Positions 26,736 to 35,961 of a stretch of 64,000 nt of DNA are shown here, piece by piece. The translations under genes were made by a program, and so were the position numbers. The stretch's first letter is position 1. The number at the start of each line of letters is the position of its first letter. The notes below the pieces were generated by a model. It worked only from the letters and a program-made list of their open reading frames with translations, did no database searches and had not been told where the DNA came from. Location: contig NZ_JAAXCV010000030.1 of assembly GCF_012911895.1 (NCBI RefSeq), positions 186,001-250,000 of the forward strand, written 5' to 3'. This DNA comes from Bacillus sp. RO3 (lineage in GTDB: Bacteria; Bacillota; Bacilli; Bacillales; Bacillaceae_B).

Positions 26736-27524
26736 CTACCACTCCGGCTTCGCACCACCCCATACCTCTTTCAACATGCTAAAAAATGTTTGATTTAGTT
26801 CATCCCATAAATCAGCTTCATTTATGATCAGTCCTTCTACGAGTTCCTCCATCTTTACTACATCATGATGGATACTGACTTCCAGATTCTTCATGAAAGA
26901 ATCTGATACCTTTCTTTCTTCCACTCTTGATGTGATGAGGAAGATAAGCGTGTCCTTTGTCTCTCCATTAATGGGAAGATGTTCAAGCATCCTGAAGATC
27001 TCGTTAGGTGGAAAGGTACGGTACTTTATGATCCATTGATAAGAGAGCCACGGTCTGATGATGGTCATCCATTCTTTAGGAATGGCCGCCCCGTCTTTTG
27101 AACGCTTCTCGAAATTGCGTTTAGTCATGTGAAAGTAATGAATGATGCATCGGTCCGGGGAAAATGCAATATCCCTCATTTTCCGTATTTTCTCTATGGA
27201 CGAATGCTCCCAATATATATTTTCTGGTGTAAGCCACTCCAATAAAGAAGGATTCGACTTACGGAGAAGTTTAAGTGCTTTTTTCAGATCCCATCCACTA
27301 CATTCAAGGCCTTGATGAGTGCATGTTTCAATCACGTCACTGGTCTCTTGGAGATTCAGATATGCCTTTACTTCCCGAATATAAATGAACCTCACATCAA
27401 AGTCACTCCGGTCTGTGTGATACCCCCATGCCCGACTACCAGCTTCAACGGCGTATAAAACCTTCACTTTTTCCTCTTCTTCAATGCGTTTAAGCTCTTC
27501 CATAATCCTATTCTTCACAAACAT
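26736..27524 (-). CDS. nucleotidyltransferase-fold protein, YcgL/RlaP family
   Basis: 262 residues. Polymerase-beta-type core: AGSRAWGYHTDRSDFDVRF has the G-S-x-A-x-G loop and the D-x-D metal pair (about Asp38 and Asp40), followed by a long helical C-terminal domain, which is the layout of Pfam RlaP (YcgL). Members are predicted to add nucleotides to RNA ends, sometimes alongside RNA ligases; no ligase gene is nearby here. ATG behind AAAGGGGAA. Confidence 0.82.
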   Translation of the reverse strand: MFVKNRIMEELKRIEEEEKVKVLYAVEAGSRAWGYHTDRSDFDVRFIYIREVKAYLNLQETSDVIETCTHQGLECSGWDLKKALKLLRKSNPSLLEWLTPENIYWEHSSIEKIRKMRDIAFSPDRCIIHYFHMTKRNFEKRSKDGAAIPKEWMTIIRPWLSYQWIIKYRTFPPNEIFRMLEHLPINGETKDTLIFLITSRVEERKVSDSFMKNLEVSIHHDVVKMEELVEGLIINEADLWDELNQTFFSMLKEVWGGAKPEW

Positions 27525-27616
27525 TTCCCCTTTTTCTGTACATAGTAGTAGGGTTTACGTCTCTGTTTTTGATATACTTAATCACACAAACTAGTCGATA
27601 GGTAGAGGTGAATGGG

Positions 27617-28711
27617 TTGTCCAAGAAAAAGATGTATTCATGGAGTTTACAAATTCTGATTATACTTACCATTATTTATGTATCAACAAAGATATCATTT
27701 TTATTCGAGCCAATTGTTGTATTTGCTTCAACGTTATTTTTTCCAATTATCATTTCAGGTTTTTTGTACTTTTTATTAAATCCAATCGTCAATCTTCTTG
27801 AAAAAGCAAGACTGCCGAGGACCATCGCCATCATCGTGCTTTATGCTGCCATCATCGGTGTAATGGTGCTGGTTATAGGAAATATCGCCCCTGTGCTTAC
27901 AAGACAAATCACTGGGTTGTTCAACGAGTTGCCTGAGTATGCACGTCAAACAAGGAATTTTATCGAATACTTATCTCAAACTGAGCAGTTCAAATGGATG
28001 ATGAGTCAAGATTATGTATCCCTTAAAGATGTGGAAAATCAGTTGGTTGATTTCGCCAATACACTCCCAGATAATATTACAACCGCCTTAAAAGGATTAT
28101 TAAGTGTTTTGACCAGTATTACCATTTTGATTGTGACTGTCCCATTCTTACTATTCTTCATGTTCAAGGACGGTCATAAATTCCCTAAGGCCCTTTCGAA
28201 GTTTCTGCCATCTGAGTACCGTGAGGAAGGAATCAACACGTTAAAGGATACAAGTGATACCCTGGCTGCCTATATACAGGGGCAATTAACGGTAGCCTCA
28301 TTTGTAGGGACACTAACGTTTATAGGGTATTTGATCATTGGATTACCCTATGCATTGGTCATGGCTCTGATTGGTGCCGTTACTAATATCATTCCTTTTA
28401 TCGGACCTTTTATCGGTGCTGCACCGGCAATCATCGTTGCATTGTTTGATTCACCTACCAAAGCCATACTCGTTGTGGTAGTTGTCACAATTGCCCAGCA
28501 AATTGAAGGAAACCTTCTCTCCCCTCTTATTCTAGGGAAACGCTTGGACACACATCCGGCCACCATCATCATTTTATTACTTGTAGCAGGGAACCTGGCC
28601 GGTATATTGGGAATGATTCTGGCCGTGCCATTTTACGCAGTGACGAAAACCGTTGTGTTAAATTTGGTGAAATTCATTAGACTGAGAAGATCTACCATTC
28701 AGAACGATTGA
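27617..28711 (+). CDS. AI-2E family transporter (YdbI/YueF-like)
   Basis: About 364 residues with seven to eight hydrophobic segments, a central amphipathic extracellular stretch (LSQTEQFKWMMSQDY) and the family motif LVMALIGAVTNIIPFIGPFIGAAPA. Despite the name, members studied include Na+/H+ exchangers, so the substrate is open. The TTG at 27617 is spaced properly from AGAGGTG; a GTG three codons upstream overlaps that site. Confidence 0.82.
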   Translation: MSKKKMYSWSLQILIILTIIYVSTKISFLFEPIVVFASTLFFPIIISGFLYFLLNPIVNLLEKARLPRTIAIIVLYAAIIGVMVLVIGNIAPVLTRQITGLFNELPEYARQTRNFIEYLSQTEQFKWMMSQDYVSLKDVENQLVDFANTLPDNITTALKGLLSVLTSITILIVTVPFLLFFMFKDGHKFPKALSKFLPSEYREEGINTLKDTSDTLAAYIQGQLTVASFVGTLTFIGYLIIGLPYALVMALIGAVTNIIPFIGPFIGAAPAIIVALFDSPTKAILVVVVVTIAQQIEGNLLSPLILGKRLDTHPATIIILLLVAGNLAGILGMILAVPFYAVTKTVVLNLVKFIRLRRSTIQND

Positions 28712-28720
28712 GGAAAGAAA

Positions 28721-28754
28721 AAAGACAACCGGCTATATCCGGTTGTCTTTTTAG
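28721..28754 (+). terminator. intrinsic terminator
   Basis: AAGACAACCGG pairs with CCGGTTGTCTT, followed by TTTAG. Confidence 0.85.
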
Positions 28755-28814
28755 TGCGAAAGATTGCAGGCAATAACAAGCTGTAAATAGAGGATTCATC
28801 ATCTTCCTCGTCAT

Positions 28815-29252
28815 TTATATATGTTTATACATTATCACATGCGGTCCGATAGGCTCTATTTCAAATATGTCCCCCATTTGGTTTAAACCCAGCTTTTCAT
28901 AGTAAGGACCCGCCGAGATCCTGGCATTACACCACCACAAGTCACAGCCTCTTTCTTTAAGGATACCTTCGCTGTATTCGATAAGTTGCTTTCCAATGCC
29001 TTTTCCTCTGTATTCGGGTAAAGTGGCCATCCCTCTTAAGCGGTAAGCCCTTTTCCCTTTCAATCCATTCTGTGATTCCTGATAAAAAGAGCCGACACTG
29101 ACCAACTCATGTTCATCAAAAGCTCCGATATGAAAGGAACTTAGGTCTAAATCTCCTTCATACTGACATTCCTCCAACGATTGAGCCGGTCTTAAGATCT
29201 GTTGTCGGATTCTGTATGTATCCCCCGCTGATATCAATTGAAACCGTATCAT
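28815..29252 (-). CDS. GNAT family N-acetyltransferase
   Basis: 145 residues. The acetyl-CoA motif is RLRGMATLPEYRGKGIGKQL (R-G-K-G-I-G), then CDLWWCNARISAGPYYEKLGL. The single-domain layout resembles small YjdJ-type acetyltransferases. The ATG at 29252 has the better spacing from GGGGG than the ATG three codons upstream. Substrate unknown. Confidence 0.85.
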   Translation of the reverse strand: MIRFQLISAGDTYRIRQQILRPAQSLEECQYEGDLDLSSFHIGAFDEHELVSVGSFYQESQNGLKGKRAYRLRGMATLPEYRGKGIGKQLIEYSEGILKERGCDLWWCNARISAGPYYEKLGLNQMGDIFEIEPIGPHVIMYKHI

Positions 29253-29322
29253 TTTTTCCATCCCCCATCATTTTTGACTCTCTCACCATCCAGTATCAGC
29301 ATACCAGCTTGAGGAGGTGAAT

Positions 29323-29362
29323 AAAAAAGAAGCACTTCCATTTTAATATGGAATATGCTTCT
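29323..29362 (-). terminator. intrinsic terminator of the 89-aa repeat protein gene
   Basis: Minus strand GAAGCATATTCCAT pairs with ATGGAAGTGCTTC, followed by TTTTTTATT. Confidence 0.8.
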
Positions 29363-29368
29363 CGAGTG

Positions 29369-29638
29369 TCACTTTTTGTTAAATAATTTATCCGATGCAT
29401 TTTTCACTGCCTTGCTTGCAGTATCTACTGTTTTTCCTACTACTTTGTTCCCTGTATTGCTGACATTCTTGACAAAATCAGCAGAGGTGTCGGACACTTT
29501 CCCAACCAATCCCCCTTTACCGCTAACATTCTTGATTATATCATTAGCGGTGTCTGCAGTTTTATTCACAAGTTCGCTGGCTTGTTTTGACGTCTTCTTT
29601 ACTAATTCACTCGGTGTGTTTCGTTTATCTTGCCTCAT
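29369..29638 (-). CDS. small LEA-like amphipathic repeat protein
   Basis: 89 residues behind AAAGGGAGGAG, of strikingly low complexity: Lys, Val, Asn, Thr, Ala, Ser and Asp make up most of it. About seven loose 11-residue units repeat, of the type V-x-K-T-x-D-T-A-x-x-x (SELVNKTADTAN, KVVGKTVDTASK). Such periodicity gives long amphipathic helices as in LEA or desiccation proteins and general-stress proteins. No catalytic motif. Possibly stress or spore associated. Confidence 0.65.
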   Translation of the reverse strand: MRQDKRNTPSELVKKTSKQASELVNKTADTANDIIKNVSGKGGLVGKVSDTSADFVKNVSNTGNKVVGKTVDTASKAVKNASDKLFNKK

Positions 29639-29722
29639 GATGCTCTCCTCCCTTTAAAAAGACTCATCACTATACCTATGTGGAGGAATTAGGGAGTATG
29701 CAGTTTCAACAAAATCAATTCC

Positions 29723-30418
29723 TTATCCAAGATATTCTTTAGGTAAAACCTTTTCATGGATCCCCTCAGCTCTCTTCTCAACCCAATAGGCAGAAGCGTG
29801 CTTTCTGGAAGACACTACTTTATAAAGCCTATCATTTATAAAGTGTAACGCTGCCCCGTCATCCACACCATATCCTGCTTGCAACTTTTCTTGATGAATA
29901 AATGAATGATAAAGGGGGCGGCGGTTTTCTTCCCCATCATAGTGGGGGGAGTGACTACTCTTTATGAAGCCCATGCCGTTAATGGTTTCCAGACCTTCAC
30001 CATAGGAATCCGTGATGCCTTCTTCAAACCAGCAGATTGACCCTGCACTCAACCCTGCCATTATGATCCCCATTTCCCAGGCTTGCCTCAGGATCGCATC
30101 CACCCCCCACTCTCTCCATAGGGCGAGCATACTCTTGGTATTCCCTCCCCCAACATAAATAATATCTTTATCCAAAATGAAACCTGTTAAGTCTTTTGTT
30201 GGTAATTTGAAAAGTGATAAATGGGAAGTCTCACAAGGAAGTGTACTAAAGGAGTTGTAAAAACGCTCTATATATCCATCTGCATCTCCACTGGCAGTAG
30301 GTAAAAAACAAACCTTCGGCCTTGATCCCCCAGCCTGATTCAGTATGTATTGATCGAGAAGGAGATTTTCTGGTTCCATGGAAAATCCGCCCCCTCCCAT
30401 TGCTATGATCTGCTTCAT
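29723..30418 (-). CDS. peptidase E / type 1 glutamine amidotransferase-like (YgaJ-like)
   Basis: 231 residues of family S51. Nucleophile elbow AGLSAGSICW (Ser124), glycine-rich start MGGGGFSMEPENLLLD, and YVGGGNTKSML; the histidine partner is probably in SSHSPHYDGEENRR. Peptidase E cleaves Asp-X dipeptides; Bacillus YgaJ is uncharacterised. It stands alone. Confidence 0.85.
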   Translation of the reverse strand: MKQIIAMGGGGFSMEPENLLLDQYILNQAGGSRPKVCFLPTASGDADGYIERFYNSFSTLPCETSHLSLFKLPTKDLTGFILDKDIIYVGGGNTKSMLALWREWGVDAILRQAWEMGIIMAGLSAGSICWFEEGITDSYGEGLETINGMGFIKSSHSPHYDGEENRRPLYHSFIHQEKLQAGYGVDDGAALHFINDRLYKVVSSRKHASAYWVEKRAEGIHEKVLPKEYLG

Positions 30419-30540
30419 ATCATTCTTCTCCTTAGTTCAAACTATTTGCTACATACATCGTACCAGAATTGTATAAGTGGAAGTTGATTTCCTTCAATCT
30501 TTTACGACTAGAAAAGAATATACACTACATCATCTTGTAC

Positions 30541-30584
30541 AAAAAAACAGCAGATCTCATCCCTGCTGAATGAGCTGCTGTTTC
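30541..30584 (-). terminator. intrinsic terminator downstream of the BCCT gene
   Basis: Minus strand CAGCAGCTCAT pairs with ATGAGATCTGCTG, followed by TTTTTTTG. It lies about 80 bases past the stop. Confidence 0.75.
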
Positions 30585-30661
30585 TTCTTTCACTGATTTA
30601 GACCCTTGGATGAAACCATTCATTTATTATGAAGGGTCCCATTTATCCGTAATTCAAGCCA

Positions 30662-32170
30662 TCATTTCTTTATATCAGCTGTTCTGTTCCTTTTTTTCTC
30701 TCTTATTTCTCTTTGGAATGAAAGAACCAGCCCATAGGTCATAACAAATAAGATGATCCCTAAAGGTAATGCAGTGATGATGGTGGCCGCCTGCAATCCG
30801 CTTACCCCGCCAGTTCCCATCAGGATCGCCGCAATGGCAGCTAATACAACTCCCCAACTGAACTTTACAAAGAAGGGAGGATTCAGGCTTCCATTCGACG
30901 TTTGCATCCCTAACACAAATGTAGCCGAGTCAGCGGAGGTGACAAAGAAGGTGATGATCAGGAATAAGGAAATAATGGAAAGCATAACACTTAAAGGCAA
31001 TTGGTCGTATACGTAAAATAAAGCTGTTTCTAAGCTTTGACCGGCTACATCTACACCTTGCACAAAATCAAAATACAATCCTGTACCGCCAAAAACCCCA
31101 AACCAGAGAGCGCAGACGAAGGTAGGCACAAGAATGACGGCAATGATGAATTCCCTCACCGTTCTTCCTCTTGAAACCCTTGCTATAAAGGTACCTACAA
31201 ATGGTGTCCACGAGATCCACCATGCCCAATAAAAAATTGTCCAATCCTTTACCCACTGATTATCCTCAACATTAAACGGTGAAAATCTAAGCCCCATGCT
31301 AGGAAGATTCTGAATATAACTCCCAAAGGTGGTCAGAAACAGCTCCAGTACAAATTGGGTTGGACCTAATATGAGAAAGAGGACGAATAATACTACCGCC
31401 AACACCATATTGGCATTACTTAAATATTTAATTCCCTTCGATAACCCTGTAGGCGCAGAAGTGATAAACAACACCGTTGCAATTCCAATAATGATGAGCT
31501 GTACTTGAAAGTTAATCGGGGTTCCCATTAGATAATTCAGTCCACTGTTGATCTGCTGTGAACCGATTCCCAGTGAAATCGCTACACCGAAAATCGTTGC
31601 AAATACTGCAATGATGTCTACAATATACCCAATCGGCCCTTTGACCCTGTCCCCTATGACAGGATATAAAGTAGCGCTCATTAGTCCAGGCATGTCTTTC
31701 CTGAATTTATAATAGGCAAGGGCCAAGGCGACAACGGCGTATATCGCCCATGCGTGGAATCCCCAATGAAGATATGTATAGCGCAGACCGACTTGAGCCG
31801 ATGCAATGGTACCGGCTTCTCCAAATGGAGGACTTGCATAATGAGAAACCGGCTCTGAAACTCCATAGAACAGAAGTCCGATCCCCATTCCCGCGCTGAA
31901 TAACATGGCAAACCATGTCAGTGTGGAATACTCTGGTTTGTCAGCGTCTTTTCCTAAGCGGATCTTACCATATTTGCTAAAAGCAAAAAAGATGGCGATT
32001 AGAAAAAAGAATGTGGCAGAGAACTGATAAAACCAGCCAAATTTGTCCAGTAACACTCCTTGAGTATTGGACATAATTTCAAGCATTGACTTAGGGAAAA
32101 TAACACCCCAAGCCACAAAGATTATGCCCATGGTAATGGCAATCCAAAACATCGGTCTAAAATTCTTCAA
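30662..32170 (-). CDS. BCCT family transporter (glycine betaine/choline type)
   Basis: 502 residues with twelve hydrophobic segments. The BCCT signature in helix 8, FYWAWWISWTPFVGTFIARV, contains the aromatic box for quaternary amines, and GMGIGLLFYGVSEP is the conserved TM3 region. It would import betaine-type osmoprotectants with Na+ (as OpuD). Short C-terminal tail. The exact substrate is unassigned. Confidence 0.92.
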   Translation of the reverse strand: MKNFRPMFWIAITMGIIFVAWGVIFPKSMLEIMSNTQGVLLDKFGWFYQFSATFFFLIAIFFAFSKYGKIRLGKDADKPEYSTLTWFAMLFSAGMGIGLLFYGVSEPVSHYASPPFGEAGTIASAQVGLRYTYLHWGFHAWAIYAVVALALAYYKFRKDMPGLMSATLYPVIGDRVKGPIGYIVDIIAVFATIFGVAISLGIGSQQINSGLNYLMGTPINFQVQLIIIGIATVLFITSAPTGLSKGIKYLSNANMVLAVVLFVLFLILGPTQFVLELFLTTFGSYIQNLPSMGLRFSPFNVEDNQWVKDWTIFYWAWWISWTPFVGTFIARVSRGRTVREFIIAVILVPTFVCALWFGVFGGTGLYFDFVQGVDVAGQSLETALFYVYDQLPLSVMLSIISLFLIITFFVTSADSATFVLGMQTSNGSLNPPFFVKFSWGVVLAAIAAILMGTGGVSGLQAATIITALPLGIILFVMTYGLVLSFQREIREKKRNRTADIKK

Positions 32171-32388
32171 CTGGCTTCCTCCTTAAAACATTGTGATCGC
32201 TTCCATATACAAGTAGATGTATGTAAAGAAAATAAATGCATGGACTTATTCATACCCCACCTTCTATCACTTTAAACTAGTAAGTAATTGGAAAGGGACG
32301 GGACCTCCATCGTATAAAACAGAATGATGGCCACCAACTTTTCAAGAAAATAAACGAATACATTTACTTCTCACTCTAACATTTAATA

Positions 32389-32420
32389 TGTATCTATTTT
32401 TCATTTCCGGGCACATTATA
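32389..32420 (+). promoter_or_regulatory. candidate sigma G/sigma F promoter
   Basis: TGTATC, 19 bases, CATTATA, compared with the forespore consensus TGNATA and CATNNTA. The -10 fits fully and the -35 five of six, but the spacing is one base long. It lies 20 bases upstream of the probable spore-protein gene. Confidence 0.4.
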
Positions 32421-32439
32421 GTAGACGGAGGTGATAAAA

Positions 32440-32571
32440 ATGGCAAACAACAACAATAAACAACAGAAGAACCAGCAGCAACAAAAAAATGAAGCAGAAT
32501 TTGCTCAAGAGCAAAACGCTGCTGAAAGAGCAAGAAAAGCAGCTAGACAACAAAACCAACAAAACAAATAA
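32440..32571 (+). CDS. probable gamma-type small acid-soluble spore protein (short)
   Basis: 43 residues behind GGAGGTGATAAAA. The composition is almost only Gln, Asn, Lys, Ala and Glu, with MANNNNKQQKNQQQQ and then EFAQEQNAAERARKAARQQN. The E-F-A-x-E-x-N-A unit followed by Q-Q-N resembles the repeat of gamma-type SASP (SspE). Here there is one degenerate unit instead of two, so the assignment is tentative. Lack of aromatic residues other than one Phe fits a spore amino-acid reservoir. Confidence 0.55.
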   Translation: MANNNNKQQKNQQQQKNEAEFAQEQNAAERARKAARQQNQQNK

Positions 32572-32596
32572 TCACATAGCATAAAAAATGAATACT

Positions 32597-32630
32597 TAAA
32601 AAGAGACTAGTCTTTTGACTAGTCTCTTTC
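32597..32630. terminator. bidirectional terminator
   Basis: AAAGAGACTAGT pairs with ACTAGTCTCTTT. Confidence 0.85.
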
Positions 32631-32632
32631 CA

Positions 32633-32848
32633 TTAGGTTCGCTCGTTTTTTTTAAGCGGCTTATAGGCTATAAAAATGGCTATGACTGCAGAAGTAACAT
32701 TGATCAGTGTTCCAATTATCGGAGAGCCCTGATACCCACTTTCTTCATACATATAAGTCAAAATCAGGCCGGTGATAATGGACAGGATAATATTGCTTAC
32801 GATAAATACTCCTATAAACATAAAAAATTTCTTAGCATGAATCCACAA
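32633..32848 (-). CDS. small two-span membrane protein
   Basis: 71 residues from a TTG ten bases after GGAGTG. Two hydrophobic helices (about 9-32 and 45-63) and a basic end (KPLKKNERT). No family recognised. Confidence 0.5.
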   Translation of the reverse strand: MWIHAKKFFMFIGVFIVSNIILSIITGLILTYMYEESGYQGSPIIGTLINVTSAVIAIFIAYKPLKKNERT

Positions 32849-32949
32849 AATATTTCAGCACTCCAGTATTAGATAAATGATATAGGTGTAGAGTAACAGA
32901 ACTGTAGTTGAAAAACCAGAAAGAGTTTACTGTGCCTCCACAGTGAGAC

Positions 32950-32990
32950 GCAAAAAAACAGAGTACGTCAGATGACGTACTCTGTTTGAA
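32950..32990 (-). terminator. intrinsic terminator of cspB
   Basis: Minus strand CAGAGTACGTCA pairs with TGACGTACTCTG, followed by TTTTTTTGCG. Confidence 0.9.
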
Positions 32991-33004
32991 CATTCATTAT
33001 TGAA

Positions 33005-33202
33005 TTACTTTTGAACGTTAGCAGCTTGTGGTCCACGAGCGCCTTCAACGATTTCAAATGTAACGTCTTGACCTTCTTCTAATGATTTGTATCCTTCACC
33101 TTGGATAGCAGAGAAGTGAACAAACACATCGTCTTGACCTTCAACTTCGATAAAACCGAAACCTTTTTCAGCGTTAAACCATTTAACTTTACCTTGTAAC
33201 AT
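33005..33202 (-). CDS. cspB: major cold-shock protein (CspB-like)
   Basis: 65 residues, a single OB-fold nucleic-acid-binding domain. RNP1 is KGFGFIEV (13-20) and RNP2 is VFVHF (26-30); the sequence is nearly identical in pattern to Bacillus CspB. It binds single-stranded RNA and DNA and acts as an RNA chaperone. The long leader to its 5' side (about 180 bases to the next gene) leaves room for a cold-responsive 5' untranslated region. Confidence 0.95.
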   Translation of the reverse strand: MLQGKVKWFNAEKGFGFIEVEGQDDVFVHFSAIQGEGYKSLEEGQDVTFEIVEGARGPQAANVQK

Positions 33203-33386
33203 AAAACAAGTACCTCCTAGTGCAGTTGCACGTATAAATATTTATATTCCTGCTCTGATTAAGATTCAAGACGAATGTCCTTCAATCATGCATATTAACC
33301 GAACAAAAATAACTATCTTTACTATAACAGATTCAAATACAGAACTCAAGAAATAAATGGGGCTATTTGTAAAATGCAACACCGAT

Positions 33387-33941
33387 TTATTCTACACTGG
33401 TTGATAGTAGTTCCTTTGTATATAGTTTCTTTATCATTCGTATTTGTCCCCTATGATTGATCTCATCTTCAAATACATGAAACCATTTAAAAAAGTTATT
33501 GCCTTTTTTTCCATTCCACCAATCACTTTCTTCATAAAGCCAGGATTCATCAAATTGCTTGAAATACTCAACCGTTCTCTCTCTTGTGACTTTTAAATTC
33601 TCAAGATAATATTCAAGCTGTTTCCCTTTAATCTTCTCTGCTGCCTGGCCACCCAGGCTTAATGCAGGTTCCAAAGATTCAGCGTATTCCTCGATTTCAC
33701 CGTCACTTACATTCTCAAACGTCAATGCCTGATAAATCTTTTCTACGGCATCGAAATGAGCAAGAAGCATCCCGATAGAATTAGCTTCATCGTGGCAGCG
33801 ATAATCAAGTAAATCAACCCCTGCCCCTTCCACTTCGTTCAATGAGGTGAACCTGACATAATCCATCATGGAAAGAAGCAAAGCGAAATCTTTGTTCATC
33901 CCATCTTTTTCTTTAATCAAATAAATTGATTCCTTATCCAT
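33387..33941 (-). CDS. DinB family protein
   Basis: 184 residues, four-helix-bundle DinB fold. Histidines at the expected places for metal binding: MLLAHFDAVEKIY, WFHVFEDEINHRGQIRM (the H-x3-D/E-x2-H-R-G-Q signature near the C-terminus). Many members are thiol-dependent metal-binding transferases; the substrate is unknown. ATG behind AAGGGGGAG. Confidence 0.82.
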   Translation of the reverse strand: MDKESIYLIKEKDGMNKDFALLLSMMDYVRFTSLNEVEGAGVDLLDYRCHDEANSIGMLLAHFDAVEKIYQALTFENVSDGEIEEYAESLEPALSLGGQAAEKIKGKQLEYYLENLKVTRERTVEYFKQFDESWLYEESDWWNGKKGNNFFKWFHVFEDEINHRGQIRMIKKLYTKELLSTSVE

Positions 33942-34020
33942 CGTTATACTCCCCCTTATCTATCATGTTATATTGGATAAATAACGGGAATATCCTTTAT
34001 TATTTTTTTCAAATGAACCA

Positions 34021-34404
34021 TTATTTGGTGGTTTGATTGAATGTTTTCAACAGATCCCGTATCTCTCTGAGCAACTCCTCTTTCTGATCAACCTTCACCT
34101 CTGCCTTCACTTCTTCTTTTCGCTCCATGCGCTTATACAGTCTTACTATAAAGAAAATGACAAAGGCTATAAGAAAGAAATCGACTACGTTTTGCAGGAA
34201 TACACCATAGGTAATGGCCGCTTCTCCAACCTTAAGCTTTAAATTCGTCAAACTAATACCGCCAAGCAAAATACCAAGAAAGGGCATGACTATATCATCA
34301 ACCAGGGATTTGACAATTTTTCCAAAGGCGGCTCCAATAATCACCGCAACGGCAAGGTCAATGACATTCCCTTTAACGGCAAACTTTTTAAATTCCTGCC
34401 ACAT
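34021..34404 (-). CDS. mscL: large-conductance mechanosensitive channel MscL
   Basis: 127 residues from the ATG at 34404 behind AAAAGGAG; the frame is open for 50 more codons upstream without support. N-terminal helix [31 protein letters not shown] is the invariant MscL start and TM1, then a periplasmic loop, TM2 ([18 protein letters not shown]) and a charged cytoplasmic helix with an [10 protein letters not shown] bundle. It opens under membrane tension to release solutes on osmotic downshock. Confidence 0.95.
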   Translation of the reverse strand: MWQEFKKFAVKGNVIDLAVAVIIGAAFGKIVKSLVDDIVMPFLGILLGGISLTNLKLKVGEAAITYGVFLQNVVDFFLIAFVIFFIVRLYKRMERKEEVKAEVKVDQKEELLREIRDLLKTFNQTTK

Positions 34405-34625
34405 ACTCATTCTCCTTTTACTGTTAAGTTTCTTGTAAGCTTTTAGTTTTCCACCGTTATCCATTTTTATTTGATCATTTTCGGTTCTATTTGATAGACA
34501 AAGGAATTGATGATGGCCGTTTCCCTCGAAGATTCTCAAATCGACACATTCCAATCAGGAAACCGACACACCCATATATCATCAAGAGGAGCTTCTTTGA
34601 TACAATTTTCCAGAGGAGGGATAAG

Positions 34626-35270
34626 ATGATTTGGATATGGCTTGGTCTCATACTATATGCACTGTTTCTGGCACCTGGTGAAGGCTTTTCGACTGACCCC
34701 ATCATACGACAGTTGGTGACAGGGGATGTTGATGCGGTTGATCCTCTTGTGGTAACCGTGTTCTATTTTCTCGGACTTTTTCCATTATTGTTCGCATCAT
34801 TGCTGATCCCCGATGACCGGGGGAAAATTCCTGCCTGGCCATTTGTATTAGGATCATTCATTTTAGGAGCTTTCAGCCTTCTTCCGTATTTTTTCTTAAG
34901 AAAGACTGGTACCGTCCCATCTCAAAGTGCTCCTTCTTTGTTTCATAAAACATTACGTTCCAACGTTTTCAACATTCTCCTTATCCTGATGGCCGTTGCG
35001 TCACTCTCTTTTCTTCTTGGTGGATTTTCATTGAGTGATTATGGGATCGCGTTTCGAGATTCAAAGCTTGTAAGTGTTATGACTGCCGATTTTTTAGTTC
35101 TTGTCTGGCTCTCATCCTATACGATGAAACACATTTATGGAGTCAAACATTTTAACTTTTTAAGCTTCATTCCTGTCATAGGGCCGGTTATGTTACGATG
35201 GAAGAAACAGAATGGGAGGATTAGCAATGTATACAAAGATACCGAAAGAACAGAAAGACACGATGATTGA
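34626..35270 (+). CDS. integral membrane protein, unknown
   Basis: 214 residues from the ATG at 34626 behind AGAGGAGGG. Five to six hydrophobic helices, with a conserved-looking GEGFSTDPIIRQLVTGD loop after TM1. Similar proteins occur in plants and cyanobacteria as well as Bacillus, but I cannot name the family. Its 3' end overlaps the DUF2164 gene by 44 bases. Confidence 0.65.
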   Translation: MIWIWLGLILYALFLAPGEGFSTDPIIRQLVTGDVDAVDPLVVTVFYFLGLFPLLFASLLIPDDRGKIPAWPFVLGSFILGAFSLLPYFFLRKTGTVPSQSAPSLFHKTLRSNVFNILLILMAVASLSFLLGGFSLSDYGIAFRDSKLVSVMTADFLVLVWLSSYTMKHIYGVKHFNFLSFIPVIGPVMLRWKKQNGRISNVYKDTERTERHDD

Positions 35271-35475
35271 ACGAATCCAGACGTTTCACTATGAACAGAC
35301 CGGGGATGAGATCGGGGATTTAGGTGCTGAAAATTGGTTTGACTTTTTCATGAAAGAAATCGGCCCCTTCCTTTATAATCAGGGGGTAGAGGATTCCAAA
35401 AGTGTATTAATGGATAAAATGCTTCTTCTTGAAGATGATTTGTATGCTTTAAAGAGACCCGTCCATAACCGATAG
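35227..35475 (+). CDS. DUF2164 family protein
   Basis: 82 residues from the ATG at 35227, which follows GGGAGGATTAGCA. Motifs EQKDTMIERIQTFHYEQTGDEIGDLGAE and FFMKEIGPFLYNQGVED match the small helical DUF2164 family; function unknown. It is translated from inside the 3' end of the membrane-protein gene. Confidence 0.8.
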   Translation: MYTKIPKEQKDTMIERIQTFHYEQTGDEIGDLGAENWFDFFMKEIGPFLYNQGVEDSKSVLMDKMLLLEDDLYALKRPVHNR

Positions 35476-35487
35476 CCTTCATACACA

Positions 35488-35523
35488 CAAAGGAGTAGGG
35501 ACCCTGTCTCCCTACTCCTTTGA
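35488..35523. terminator. bidirectional terminator between DUF2164 and lipoprotein genes
   Basis: AAAGGAGTAGGGA pairs with TCCCTACTCCTTT. The stem includes the last codons of the minus-strand lipoprotein gene. Confidence 0.8.
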
Positions 35524-35961
35524 AACGCTATGCAGAACCTCTTCATCGATTCTGCCAGCATCATTTATTATTTCGATGGTGACCGCTTTTTCTTCTTTGT
35601 TTTTTATTTCATTTACCAATTTGTCAATCTCTTCAGGCTTTTTTATGTCGATCGTCTTCCGTACTTCAATGGTTTCCGAGGCTTCCCCCTGTTTATGACT
35701 TTTAAATTCCCCGTCAACATACACCAAATCGGTTCCAAGGGCATTCCTGACCGTTTTCCCTTCCAGGTAGAAACGCACCTGAAATGGAGTGTCCGGTTCA
35801 AGCTGCTTGTCTGTAAGTGATCCTTGAAATGTCACGGTATTTGTCTTTTCATCGATGGTCACTCCACCGTCTACGACCATATCAGCAGCATTCCTGTTGC
35901 ATGCGCTCAACAGCACGGTCATGAGTATACCCGCTATGATGATGATTTTTGTTCCTTTCAC
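35512..35961 (-). CDS. lipoprotein of unknown function
   Basis: 149 residues. Lipoprotein signal: basic start MKGTK, hydrophobic stretch, lipobox LLSAC with Cys21. The mature part has a beta-rich first half (VTFQGSLTDKQ.. FQVRFYLEG) and a helical charged segment IKKPEEIDKLVNEIKNKEEK. No enzyme motif. ATG preceded by AAGGAGG. Confidence 0.75.
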   Translation of the reverse strand: MKGTKIIIIAGILMTVLLSACNRNAADMVVDGGVTIDEKTNTVTFQGSLTDKQLEPDTPFQVRFYLEGKTVRNALGTDLVYVDGEFKSHKQGEASETIEVRKTIDIKKPEEIDKLVNEIKNKEEKAVTIEIINDAGRIDEEVLHSVSKE

